Assembly (NCBI GenBank): GCA_001821435.1
Contig: MHLP01000021.1
Coordinates: 1 to 45,901, forward strand
Source: Candidatus Lloydbacteria bacterium RIFCSPLOWO2_01_FULL_50_20
Lineage (GTDB): Bacteria; Patescibacteriota; Minisyncoccia; Phycocordibacterales; UBA6899
DNA length: 45,901 nt
Direction of reading: 5' to 3'
Shown here: one piece after another, positions 1 to 8,260 of the stretch
Position numbering within the stretch: position 1 is the stretch's first letter
Layout: the number at the start of each line of letters is the position of its first letter
The notes under the pieces: generated by a model
What the model was told of the DNA's origin: nothing
Databases searched by the model: none
What the model saw: the letters and a program-made list of their open reading frames with translations, nothing else
Translations under genes and position numbers: made by a program

Positions 1-33
1 CTTCCGCGCGCTCGGAAGTTAAAACTCATCACG

Positions 34-294
34 TCATTGCTTGGAGTATCTGTCTAGCCTCACAAATTTACCATTAAGCCGCGGATTTTGGGTGTAATTG
101 AGTACTCCAACGGCGAGCAGAAAATAGATCGTCGCCGCCGCAAACGCCGCACGGTGCGGGCGAAGCTGGGTGACCGAAAACGTGTATTCGGCATAGAGCG
201 TATCAATAAGGAGATACATGAGAAAGATCACCAGTCCGATAAGCGGCTGAAACGTTCCCCATAATTCTCCGGCATGTGTGAACAGTGCGGTCAT
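34..294 (-). CDS. small hydrophobic membrane protein, function unknown
   Basis: 86-aa ORF with several hydrophobic segments, directly downstream of the DUF84 gene on the same strand. Confidence 0.5.
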   Translation of the reverse strand: MTALFTHAGELWGTFQPLIGLVIFLMYLLIDTLYAEYTFSVTQLRPHRAAFAAATIYFLLAVGVLNYTQNPRLNGKFVRLDRYSKQ

Positions 295-303
295 AACGAT
301 CGA

Positions 304-846
304 TCACTCAAATTGTTCGAGATGGATAAGTGCCATGCGCAATGCTTGTTTCGTGTATTCCTTGCGATCGATACGCCCCTTGGTCATGATCCCTATGGCG
401 CCCTCTTCCGAACCGATGGCGGGATTTTTTGTCAGGCCAATTTTGTTTATCGCCTGACTCATATCCAGCCCCTCATCAACCATTGAACGAATGATCTCGC
501 GATCCGGGAATTCCCACGCGGAAGAAAGTCCCAAATGAAATTCTTTACCGTCATATATCGCCGCGGCACACACATCCATATATCCGCTTTTCGTATTTGG
601 CACGCGCATGAGACCGGATTCAAGACCGACGCCGTAGCCATTTCCGGGAAAAGCATCACGTGCGCGATTCATAGCCCCTTGGACCGTTTCTTCGAGTGAT
701 TTCGGCTGGTCGGATACTCCGGAGTCGGCATGTTTTCCGGTGACCTCAGCATGAGCCAGGTGCGGATATTCAGAAAGTATTTCGCTTACGGCATGCACTT
801 TGGCCTTATTCTCGGAGCCGACGCAAATGTGAAGTGGATTGGTCAT
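304..846 (-). CDS. inosine/xanthosine triphosphatase-like NTPase (DUF84/YjjX family)
   Basis: MTNPLHICVGSENKAKVHAV start and GYGVGLESGLMRVP...AAAIYDGKEFHLGLSSAWEFP are typical of DUF84. Confidence 0.85.
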   Translation of the reverse strand: MTNPLHICVGSENKAKVHAVSEILSEYPHLAHAEVTGKHADSGVSDQPKSLEETVQGAMNRARDAFPGNGYGVGLESGLMRVPNTKSGYMDVCAAAIYDGKEFHLGLSSAWEFPDREIIRSMVDEGLDMSQAINKIGLTKNPAIGSEEGAIGIMTKGRIDRKEYTKQALRMALIHLEQFE

Positions 847-1082
847 GGAATAAGTATCGCGTTGACAAATTATATCAGCTTGCTAGTCTTTATGGCAGTG
901 ATGCACCTCTCGTATTTGCCGAACGGACCAGCGTCCGATTCGAGCACCATGCGAGAGTATTATACCCCCGTAGAAACTGCCCGATGATGTCGGAAGGCCA
1001 CCGCGCTGGCGGCCTTGCTTCCGGAAGAGATCGGTCTCCAGTCCTACGTATTTTCAGGCCCGAGCGCACTTGCGCGCTCTAG

Positions 1083-1121
1083 CAAAAGCCCTTCGCGCGG
1101 GACGTGAGGGGCTTTTTTCTT
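1083..1121 (+). terminator. putative rho-independent terminator
   Basis: aaaagcccttcgcgcgggacgtgaggggcttttttctttt: AAGCCC/GGGCTT stem followed by a T-run. Confidence 0.55.
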
Positions 1122-1147
1122 TTACGCCCCATGACACCTTTTGATTT

Positions 1148-1930
1148 CTAGCCATTAAGGATAAGGATGTCGAGAACCTCATCATGTACAACACCATTTG
1201 TGACGAGCACCATTTCTGAAGTAAGTCTCCATGGTTTTCCCTCCCCGTCAGTCACTTTTCCACCCGCTTCCTCAACGATGCAAATGCCAGCGATCACATC
1301 GTGGAGAATATTGCCCAAATAATAAATCTCCGAATTCCCCATGGCAATGTTTGCAAATTCATAGCTACTTGAATCAATAATTTTCACAAGACCAACCTTC
1401 TGTGCTACTGAAGAAACCAGTTGTTGTTTTCCTTTAAATTTCCCTCCCGCCCAATAAAGTGCCTGACTGACCGGTCGTTTCGAAACGTTTACTCGCTCTC
1501 CATTAGCGTATGCCCCACTTCCTTTTTCAGCCGAAATAAGCAGATCGAGAGCGGGAAAATATAAAACACCGAAGATGACCCGGCCTTTGTTCACAAGGCC
1601 AACAGAGATTCCAAAAAGCGGAATGTTGCGAATAAAATTCGATGTCCCGTCCAAGGGGTCAATATACCAGGCAAATTCTTCGTTTTCAGAAATTTTTCCC
1701 CTCTCTTCAGAAAAAATTCCATGCCCAGGAAAATTTTTCTGTATCATCCCGACAATATAACTTTCTGCTTCAATGTCGGCATCCGTCACAATTGAACCGG
1801 CGTCATATTCCGAGGATTTAAGTTTCGTTTCTACCTTGCCGTAATGCTTCATGAGAATTTCTCCAGCCTTTTTTACCGCGTTAACCACCACTTCTGTGTA
1901 CATAAAATCTTTCGTTACTTTATCCCTCAT
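1148..1930 (-). CDS. inositol monophosphatase family protein
   Basis: IVTDADIEAE...IFSEERG...WYIDPLDGTSNFIRNIPLFGISVGLV (DPLDGTxNF metal-binding motif). Confidence 0.9.
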   Translation of the reverse strand: MRDKVTKDFMYTEVVVNAVKKAGEILMKHYGKVETKLKSSEYDAGSIVTDADIEAESYIVGMIQKNFPGHGIFSEERGKISENEEFAWYIDPLDGTSNFIRNIPLFGISVGLVNKGRVIFGVLYFPALDLLISAEKGSGAYANGERVNVSKRPVSQALYWAGGKFKGKQQLVSSVAQKVGLVKIIDSSSYEFANIAMGNSEIYYLGNILHDVIAGICIVEEAGGKVTDGEGKPWRLTSEMVLVTNGVVHDEVLDILILNG

Positions 1931-1962
1931 GACATTTTTTGATATGTGATACGAACGGGAAA

Positions 1963-2667
1963 TTAAATTAGACCAATATATCCGATCTGCACCTGAACAT
2001 CTTTTGGTTTATCGCGACGATAGGAAAAATACTCTTTCTCATGACAGTGCGTACAAATTTCACTATCTTCTATGTGTTTGGCCGAAATACCTTTATCTAA
2101 AAGCTTGATCCTTAGTATACCAGGCAAATCAACAAATACTTTACCGCTTCTTTCCAAAACAAACTGCGAATATTCTTTGAACTTTTCTTTGTCCGCAGGG
2201 CTTATCTCAAAGTGGCATCCTCGAATGCCAGGACTTATGCTCACAAGTAGATCCTGCGGAGCTACGCCAAAGCTCTGGGTCAATCCGGCAATCGTGTTTT
2301 CTACTATACCGGCAAGCAATCCTCGCCAGCCAGCATGGGCGATACCGACAACATTCTTTAGGGGATCGTAAAAGTAAAGCAAAAAACAATCAGCTGCGGT
2401 AGCGGTGAGCAATAATCCTCGGGTGTCGGTCACGAGTCCGTCGGTTTTCGTAACCATAATTCCCCCTTCCTGACCTGAAACCCCGACTACATTTGCACCG
2501 TGAATGAGATCTGCCGTTACAACACGACCAGAATCAACGCCTAACGTTTTGAAATACTTTTCTCTATTTTCCTTCTCCAAATGACGATGCATCGAGCCAT
2601 CACTGCGACCCGAAAAACCATAGATAAAATCAGGATACCCCGCAAACTGTGAAAAGGTGGGAGACAT
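1963..2667 (-). CDS. pgeF: YfiH/PgeF family (multicopper polyphenol oxidase 'laccase domain'; purine nucleoside phosphorylase-type)
   Basis: TATAADCFLLYFYDP...VVGIAHAGWRGLLAGIVENT, SPGIRGCHFEI, CTHCHEKEYFSYRRD. Confidence 0.9.
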   Translation of the reverse strand: MSPTFSQFAGYPDFIYGFSGRSDGSMHRHLEKENREKYFKTLGVDSGRVVTADLIHGANVVGVSGQEGGIMVTKTDGLVTDTRGLLLTATAADCFLLYFYDPLKNVVGIAHAGWRGLLAGIVENTIAGLTQSFGVAPQDLLVSISPGIRGCHFEISPADKEKFKEYSQFVLERSGKVFVDLPGILRIKLLDKGISAKHIEDSEICTHCHEKEYFSYRRDKPKDVQVQIGYIGLI

Positions 2668-2809
2668 GTGCTGTTACTAGATGATGAGGTTGCGAATAAC
2701 GATGCTACGCCCCATGACCCCCCTCCGCTCTTCGAGCTACGGACGGGCGCAGCACTTTTTATTTTTCAACAAGTTTGGGATTGCGAGATATCACTTTCCA
2801 TGACATCGC

Positions 2810-3295
2810 TTATATTTCTTCTCGAAGCTTTGTGGCGCATTGTTTAATCTTTTCTAAACTTTCCTTTCCTGAAAACTTTTGTTTCGCGTATTTCATAATG
2901 TCCTTAATCTCATATAGTTTTCCGTTCCATTTTTCTTTCATCCAGTCATGCCACGGAAAAAGCCATAAGTGGAAATGAGAGGTTGTCGTGTTTTCTTCTT
3001 GGACTAGAGTTAGCGCAGAAATTCCTAGCATCTTTCGAAGTGCTATCCGAGCTACTTTTATAAATTTCGCAAGCTCTTCCATTTCGCTATCGGTGAACTC
3101 ATCAACGGAAACAATATGTCTTTTAGAAACAATTGTAATAAGGCCTTCAATCGGCCACTCAAGATCTTGTTCTAAAACAAAATTTTCTGTTTCTGCAATT
3201 CTTTCGATGGGTAAGGAAATTTTCCCGCCTTGAATGGCGCAAGCCATACATTCAATTTCGTGTTTATTGCCTTTTATATCTATAATTTCAGTCAT
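2810..3295 (-). CDS. HIT (histidine triad) family protein
   Basis: HIT-like fold sequence with a triad-like NTTTSHFHLWLFPWH motif near the C-terminus. Confidence 0.75.
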   Translation of the reverse strand: MTEIIDIKGNKHEIECMACAIQGGKISLPIERIAETENFVLEQDLEWPIEGLITIVSKRHIVSVDEFTDSEMEELAKFIKVARIALRKMLGISALTLVQEENTTTSHFHLWLFPWHDWMKEKWNGKLYEIKDIMKYAKQKFSGKESLEKIKQCATKLREEI

Positions 3296-3450
3296 ATTAT
3301 TTTCCGTGGCACTTTTTATCCTCCTTCGCTAAAGCTACGGAAGGATTGCGCTCCGTCATGCACCGTGACATCGCTTATATTTCTTCCCTGAACCGCGCCT
3401 GCGCACCAAAGCCCGGCTTGGTACGGGACTTCGCTCACTTTAACTGAAAA

Positions 3451-6000
3451 CTATGCACTTTTTCCATGGCAGTGCTTGTATTTTACCGGAGTCCCGTCGG
3501 CCTTCTTCGCTCCGCACCAGCAGGGGTCGTTGCGACCGGGTTCCTTATTCGTATTTTTTTGGCCACTAGCCACTGGCAACTGACTACTCGTATTTGTCGC
3601 CCCACCCGCGAGCGTCATCTGCGACTGTACTTTTCTCATTTCTGCCTCGGCCGCCGTGAATGCGGAGACTTGAATGCGTGGGATCATGTTCAATATCTGC
3701 TCGGTAATGGTCTCTTCCATCTCTTTATAAAGACGGAGCGCTTCGCGTTTGTATTCCACCAAGGGATCGCGCTGTCCATAAGCGCGCAGATTGACCGATG
3801 AGCGCGCGTAATCCATGAGCTCCAGATGATCGATCCAAAACATGTCGTTCGTCTGAAGCGCAAGGCGCCGGATGACATCGTAGAACGCCTTTTTGCCGAT
3901 CGCGGCGATCTTCTCGTCGACATGCTTCTGTGTGTCCTCGCCAAACTCTCCCGCTTCCGCGACAAGACCGGCGAGATATGCTTCGACCTCTTCTTCCGTA
4001 CCCAAAAGGAGCTTGCGGCGTCGCGCATACATCGTCTGACGGTGCAGATTGATGATGTTATCGTACTGGAGAACATGTTTACGCGCGTCAAAATTGAATC
4101 CTTCGATCTTCGTCTGTGCGTTCTCGAGGGCTCTGGTGATCATCTTGTTCTCTATCGGCTGATCCGGCGGGATGCCGAATCTTCCCATCAAATTTTTGAT
4201 CGTATCGCTCGCGAAGATGCGCATCAGCGAATCCTCGAGTGAAACGTAGAACTGTGTTTCTCCCGGATCGCCCTGACGGCCAGAGCGGCCACGCAGCTGA
4301 TTGTCGATGCGCCGTGCGTCATGGCGCTCCGTACCCAAGACAAAAAGTCCACCCGCCTTTTTCACCGCTTCGTAGTCTTCCGTTGTTCCCGGATTTCCGC
4401 CCAGTTTGATATCGACACCGCGACCCGCCATGTTGGTCGCGATCACGACCGAACCGCGTCTGCCCGCCTGCGCGATGATCTCTCCTTCACGCTCGTGATT
4501 CTTTGCGTTCAACACCTCGTGTGGTACGCCTTCGCGGGTGAGAAACGCCGAGAGGAGCTCGTTCTTCTCGATGGAGACCGTGCCGATGAGTACCGGCTGT
4601 TCTCTATCGTGGAGCTCTTTTACTTTCCGCGCGATGGCGGTAAATTTTCCTTCCTCGGTCTGAAAAATAAGATCGTTCTGATCGATACGCGCCGACGGCC
4701 GGTTCGGCGGAATCGGGGTCACCTCCAACCCGTAGATCTTGAAAAATTCTTCCGATGACGTAAAAGCGGTTCCCGTCATGCCGGAGAGCTTTTTGTAGAG
4801 CTTGAAGTAGTTCTGGAACGTGATCGACGCCATCGTGCGCGATTCCTGTTCTACTTTCACGCCCTCCTTCGCTTCGATCGCCTGGTGGAGCCCTTCCGAC
4901 CAACGCCGTCCCGGCTGGAGGCGTCCGGTAAATTCATCGACAATGACGACACCGTTGTCTTTGACCACATACTCCCGATCTCGAAGAAAGAGCGCCTTGG
5001 CGCGCACGGCAGTCTCAAGATGGTGGACGTATTTCGTCCCTTTTTCGGTATAGATATTCTCTATTCCAAGCAGTTTTTCGGCTTTGGTGACTCCGGCATC
5101 GGTAATTTGTACAGCCTTGAGTTTTTCATCGATAGTAAAATCCTCTCCCCCAGAAAGCTTCGCCGCGATCTCTGCAAACGTGCCATAAAGGCTCTCGGAA
5201 TCCTGTGCGGGCGCGGAAATAATGAGCGGCGTGCGCGCCTCATCGATAAGAATAGAGTCGACTTCGTCGACGATCGCGAAGTGGTGTCCGCTTTCCCGCT
5301 GACGCAGGTCCTTCGCCTCGTAAGAAATGTTGTCGCGCAGGTAATCGAAGCCGAATTCATTATTCGTGCCGTACGTAATATCCGCCGCATACGATTCACG
5401 CCGTGTGCATGGCCGTAAAAATTCATAAAAAACGCGGAACGAACCCATCTCATCGCGCTCTTGGTCGGAAGCTTTTTGCGCAGGATCATAAAGGTACGAT
5501 GAGTCATGATTAATGACGCCCACCGAAAGCCCGAGGAACGCATAGATCTCTCCCATCCATGCCGCATCGCGACGTGAGAGATAATCGTTCACCGTAATGA
5601 TGTGCACCCCTTTTCCTTCAAGCGCATTCAAATAAACAGGAAGCGTCGCAACGAGCGTCTTTCCTTCTCCGGTGCGCATTTCGGCGATCCCGCTTCGATG
5701 AAGAATGATCCCGCCAAGAAGCTGCACATCGTAATGCCGCTGTCCCAATGTGCGCCGTGCCGCTTCGCGCACAAGAGCGAATGCTTCGGGAAGTATGTCG
5801 TCGAGTGTTTCCTGCCCTGAGCCTGTCGAATGGGCGCCTGCCGCAAGCCGGTCTTTGAACGTTGCGGTCTTTTCCGCAAATTCCTTATCGAGGAGTCGGA
5901 TATATTCCGGCTCAAGAGCATTAATAGCCGCGACAAGAGGGTCGAGCTTTTTCAGAGCTTTTTGCGCAGGGTTCCCAAAGATATTCTTGATAAATTCCAT
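3451..6000 (-). CDS. secA: preprotein translocase subunit SecA
   Basis: MRTGEGKTLVATLPVYLNAL, VDEVDSILIDEARTPLIIS, TNMAGRGVDIKLGG, GRSGRQGDPG and C-terminal SEC-C motif CWCGAKK...HCHG; likely start MEFIKNIFG at 6000, not the ORF-track 6060. Confidence 0.97.
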   Translation of the reverse strand: MEFIKNIFGNPAQKALKKLDPLVAAINALEPEYIRLLDKEFAEKTATFKDRLAAGAHSTGSGQETLDDILPEAFALVREAARRTLGQRHYDVQLLGGIILHRSGIAEMRTGEGKTLVATLPVYLNALEGKGVHIITVNDYLSRRDAAWMGEIYAFLGLSVGVINHDSSYLYDPAQKASDQERDEMGSFRVFYEFLRPCTRRESYAADITYGTNNEFGFDYLRDNISYEAKDLRQRESGHHFAIVDEVDSILIDEARTPLIISAPAQDSESLYGTFAEIAAKLSGGEDFTIDEKLKAVQITDAGVTKAEKLLGIENIYTEKGTKYVHHLETAVRAKALFLRDREYVVKDNGVVIVDEFTGRLQPGRRWSEGLHQAIEAKEGVKVEQESRTMASITFQNYFKLYKKLSGMTGTAFTSSEEFFKIYGLEVTPIPPNRPSARIDQNDLIFQTEEGKFTAIARKVKELHDREQPVLIGTVSIEKNELLSAFLTREGVPHEVLNAKNHEREGEIIAQAGRRGSVVIATNMAGRGVDIKLGGNPGTTEDYEAVKKAGGLFVLGTERHDARRIDNQLRGRSGRQGDPGETQFYVSLEDSLMRIFASDTIKNLMGRFGIPPDQPIENKMITRALENAQTKIEGFNFDARKHVLQYDNIINLHRQTMYARRRKLLLGTEEEVEAYLAGLVAEAGEFGEDTQKHVDEKIAAIGKKAFYDVIRRLALQTNDMFWIDHLELMDYARSSVNLRAYGQRDPLVEYKREALRLYKEMEETITEQILNMIPRIQVSAFTAAEAEMRKVQSQMTLAGGATNTSSQLPVASGQKNTNKEPGRNDPCWCGAKKADGTPVKYKHCHGKSA

Positions 6001-6089
6001 ACGATATTGATTAATAGGCACCACCAAATACACACATCTGAAAAAGACCACGGTTATCAAATACGGTCAAGACTTTCATTCGGATGCTT

Positions 6090-6200
6090 TACTACGTCGA
6101 GCGAGGAGCGCGTGAAAAATGCTGATTTTGCACAGCGTCCGAGCGACCTAAAATTCACGACCGCAGGGAGATGAATTTGGAAGTACTCGAAGTGGTGCGA
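6090..6200 (-). repeat. 111-bp repeat, copy 1, upstream of secA
   Basis: tactacgtcgagcgaggagcgcgtg...gaagtggtgcga; 110/111 identical to 7851-7961. Confidence 0.95.
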
Positions 6201-6345
6201 TGACGCAGAAAGGGTTGAATGCCAGCGCGGTTTGCCGCGTATTTGGGCGAGAGAGCGAGCGCACTCAACGCCCCGTGGCTTGTGCCACGGGGTCCCTTTA
6301 CACTATAGCGCAGACATCCATAAATGGAAACCAATGCGTCATACG

Positions 6346-6381
6346 AAAAAAGCGTCGCCGCTTAATGGACGTTGCGGCGAC
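6346..6381 (-). terminator. rho-independent terminator (minus strand)
   Basis: minus strand GTCGCCGC-N12-GCGGCGAC followed by GCTTTTTTCG; perfect 8-bp stem plus T-run. Confidence 0.65.
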
Positions 6382-6396
6382 ATGATTCCGCTGAAT

Positions 6397-6433
6397 CAAA
6401 ACAAAAATCCGCCTTAGGCGGGTTTTTGTTTTG
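6397..6433. terminator. bidirectional rho-independent terminator
   Basis: caaaacaaaaatCCGCCttaGGCGGgtttttgttttg, near-perfect palindrome with A-run/T-run on both sides. Confidence 0.8.
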
Positions 6434-6448
6434 TGAGAAGAAAAGAAT

Positions 6449-6493
6449 TTATGCCTTCTTCTTCTTCTTTGCAGCCTTCTTCTTCTTTGCCAT
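6449..6493 (-). CDS. lysine/alanine-rich microprotein MAKKKKAAKKKKKA (14 aa)
   Basis: ATG-GCA-(AAG)4-GCT-GCA-(AAG)5-GCA-TAA followed directly by the 6397-6433 terminator; shorter than the ORF-track cutoff. Confidence 0.4.
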   Translation of the reverse strand: MAKKKKAAKKKKKA

Positions 6494-6777
6494 GGTAGTT
6501 GAGAAGTTAGTGGCTTGTAATTATGCTTCGACCTCAAAGCATCATGATGATGCGAGTGTTCGATGAAAATTTTTTTCATTGCTAGCAATGAACACTCCTT
6601 ACTTCATTATGAACTTCGCCACACAACAACTCAATATGTTTTGCAAGAAAGATGTGGATAACCCCGTAGGAGAGTTTCGCATGACAAAAGCCTGTTGAAG
6701 AAGAAAATGTTGCGAAACTCCCTACGGGGTAAACTTTTTCATGCAGATAACACGCGCTTGTTGCGAATAAAAAAAAT

Positions 6778-7809
6778 TTATGACTCACTTCCGATGAACA
6801 CTACTTCGGGTGAAAGTGCGATGTTCGTGAGCTCATGCGCGCGAAACTGTATCTCATGCGCGAGTGTTTTTATTTCTTCCGCACTTGCGCCGCCATAGTT
6901 CACCAAGACCAGCGCCTGCTTTCCCCATGTTCCCACGTTCCCCTTGCGTATGCCGCGTAAATTGAGGACGTGGTCGATGATCCACGGCGCGGAAAGTTTT
7001 ATTTCATTTCCCCCTGAGGAAAAATGCAGCGCTTCGGGAAATCGCTTAAGAAATTGCACGGCTTCTTCCGTCGTCACCACAGGATTCTTGAAAAATGACC
7101 CCGCGGTGCCGTAACGGGCGAGGTCGGGCAGTTTTTGGGAGCGGATGGTAAAGAGTGCGTCGCGGACTTCCTGTTGCGTCGGATGGATGATCGTTTTGTC
7201 TGAAAAATACTCACGGAGATCTTTATAGTCGGTCTTCGGACTGCCGTTTTTCGCCAATCGAAATCGAACGCGGGTGATAACGCGTACGCCTTTCCGGTCA
7301 TGCTTCCAGACGCTGTCGCGATATCCGAACGCGCAATCGTGAGGAAATACTCTCCGGACGAGATCGTTCTCCGTATCATATTCTTCGACCCATTCGATCG
7401 CTTCGCACGCCTCGACGCCGTAGCATCCGATATTCTGAACCGCCGACGCTCCGACCGACCCGGGAATATGGGAAAGATTTTCGAGACCCCAATATCCGCG
7501 TTCGACCGACTCCCTGACCAGTTCGTCCCACACCACCCCGGCGCCCGCTGTCGCAAAAATGGTATCGCCCTCCTCCTCCCATTCGATCCCTGAGAGCACG
7601 ATGTGGAGGACGACGCCGTCAAAACCCGAATCGGAGATGAGCACGTTCGATCCGCCGCCCAATATGAATGTCGGGAGATGTTTCTCGCGTGCAAAAGCGA
7701 CCGCCTCTTTGATTTCATTGAGCGAATGAATGTCACAAAAATACCGCGCCGGCCCACCGATCTTAAACGTGGTATATGGCGCAAGCGGAACAGATTCATT
7801 CATCTCCAT
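6778..7809 (-). CDS. murB: UDP-N-acetylmuramate dehydrogenase
   Basis: LAPYTTFKIGGPARYF, FILGGGSNVLISDSGFDGVVL, GSVGASAVQNIGCYG, RYGTAGSFFKNPVV. Confidence 0.95.
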   Translation of the reverse strand: MEMNESVPLAPYTTFKIGGPARYFCDIHSLNEIKEAVAFAREKHLPTFILGGGSNVLISDSGFDGVVLHIVLSGIEWEEEGDTIFATAGAGVVWDELVRESVERGYWGLENLSHIPGSVGASAVQNIGCYGVEACEAIEWVEEYDTENDLVRRVFPHDCAFGYRDSVWKHDRKGVRVITRVRFRLAKNGSPKTDYKDLREYFSDKTIIHPTQQEVRDALFTIRSQKLPDLARYGTAGSFFKNPVVTTEEAVQFLKRFPEALHFSSGGNEIKLSAPWIIDHVLNLRGIRKGNVGTWGKQALVLVNYGGASAEEIKTLAHEIQFRAHELTNIALSPEVVFIGSES

Positions 7810-7850
7810 GGCTTCATTCTACCCCGTAGTAAGTCCGCTAAGAAGCGGTC

Positions 7851-7961
7851 TACTACGTCGAGCGAGGAGCGCGTGCAAAATGCTGATTTTGCACAGCGTC
7901 CGAGCGACCTAAAATTCACGACCGCAGGGAGATGAATTTGGAAGTACTCGAAGTGGTGCGA
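7851..7961 (-). repeat. 111-bp repeat, copy 2, upstream of murB
   Basis: same orientation and length as copy 1; single difference gtgaaaaat vs gtgcaaaat. Confidence 0.95.
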
Positions 7962-8031
7962 CGATGTGGACAAGTCTTAACTTACTACGGGGCGAACGCG
8001 AGGCGTGTCATAAAACAAAACCCCCTGCACC

Positions 8032-8204
8032 AATAAAACGCGCTCGTCCAACCTCGCTGCAAGAACCTCGACTGAGTGCTCCAACCCCGAGCTCCCCTCG
8101 GCCTGAGGAGTGCGGCTGAGGATCACTCGAAGTCCTCGGGACGAAGGCAGCACCGAGGGGCTCGGTCGAAGTCCCGACGGGGTATTCGACGAGCGCGTTT
8201 TATT
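8032..8204. repeat. composite inverted-repeat element with 17-bp perfect outer arms
   Basis: aataaaacgcgctcgtc (8032-8048) / gacgagcgcgttttatt (8188-8204); interior carries GC-rich CCCCTCGG/CCGAGGGG arms. Confidence 0.8.
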
Positions 8205-8213
8205 AACGAGGGG

Positions 8214-8242
8214 TAAAAAAAACGCGAACTGGGTGATTCGCG
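8214..8242 (-). terminator. rho-independent terminator of the yqgE/algH-like gene
   Basis: minus strand CGCGAA-tcacccag-TTCGCG followed by T8. Confidence 0.8.
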
Positions 8243-8260
8243 CTTTCATCATCAAAATCG

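Noticed and set aside
930-960. tRNA T-loop-like gtccgattcgagcacca
   Set aside because: No matching D-arm, anticodon arm or acceptor stem could be assembled.
4321-5418. Plus-strand ORFs of 145 and 177 aa within secA
   Set aside because: Antisense shadow ORFs over unambiguous SecA coding sequence.
6298-6588. 96-aa Arg-rich minus-strand ORF
   Set aside because: Out-of-frame reading through the AAG-repeat microORF and two terminators; the MAKKKK frame is more credible.
7603-7935. 110-aa plus-strand ORF ending SSEERVQNADFAQRPSDLKFTTAGR (and its twin at 5830-6174)
   Set aside because: The shared C-terminal sequence is only the translation of the 111-bp repeat; both ORFs are antisense to real genes at their 5' ends.
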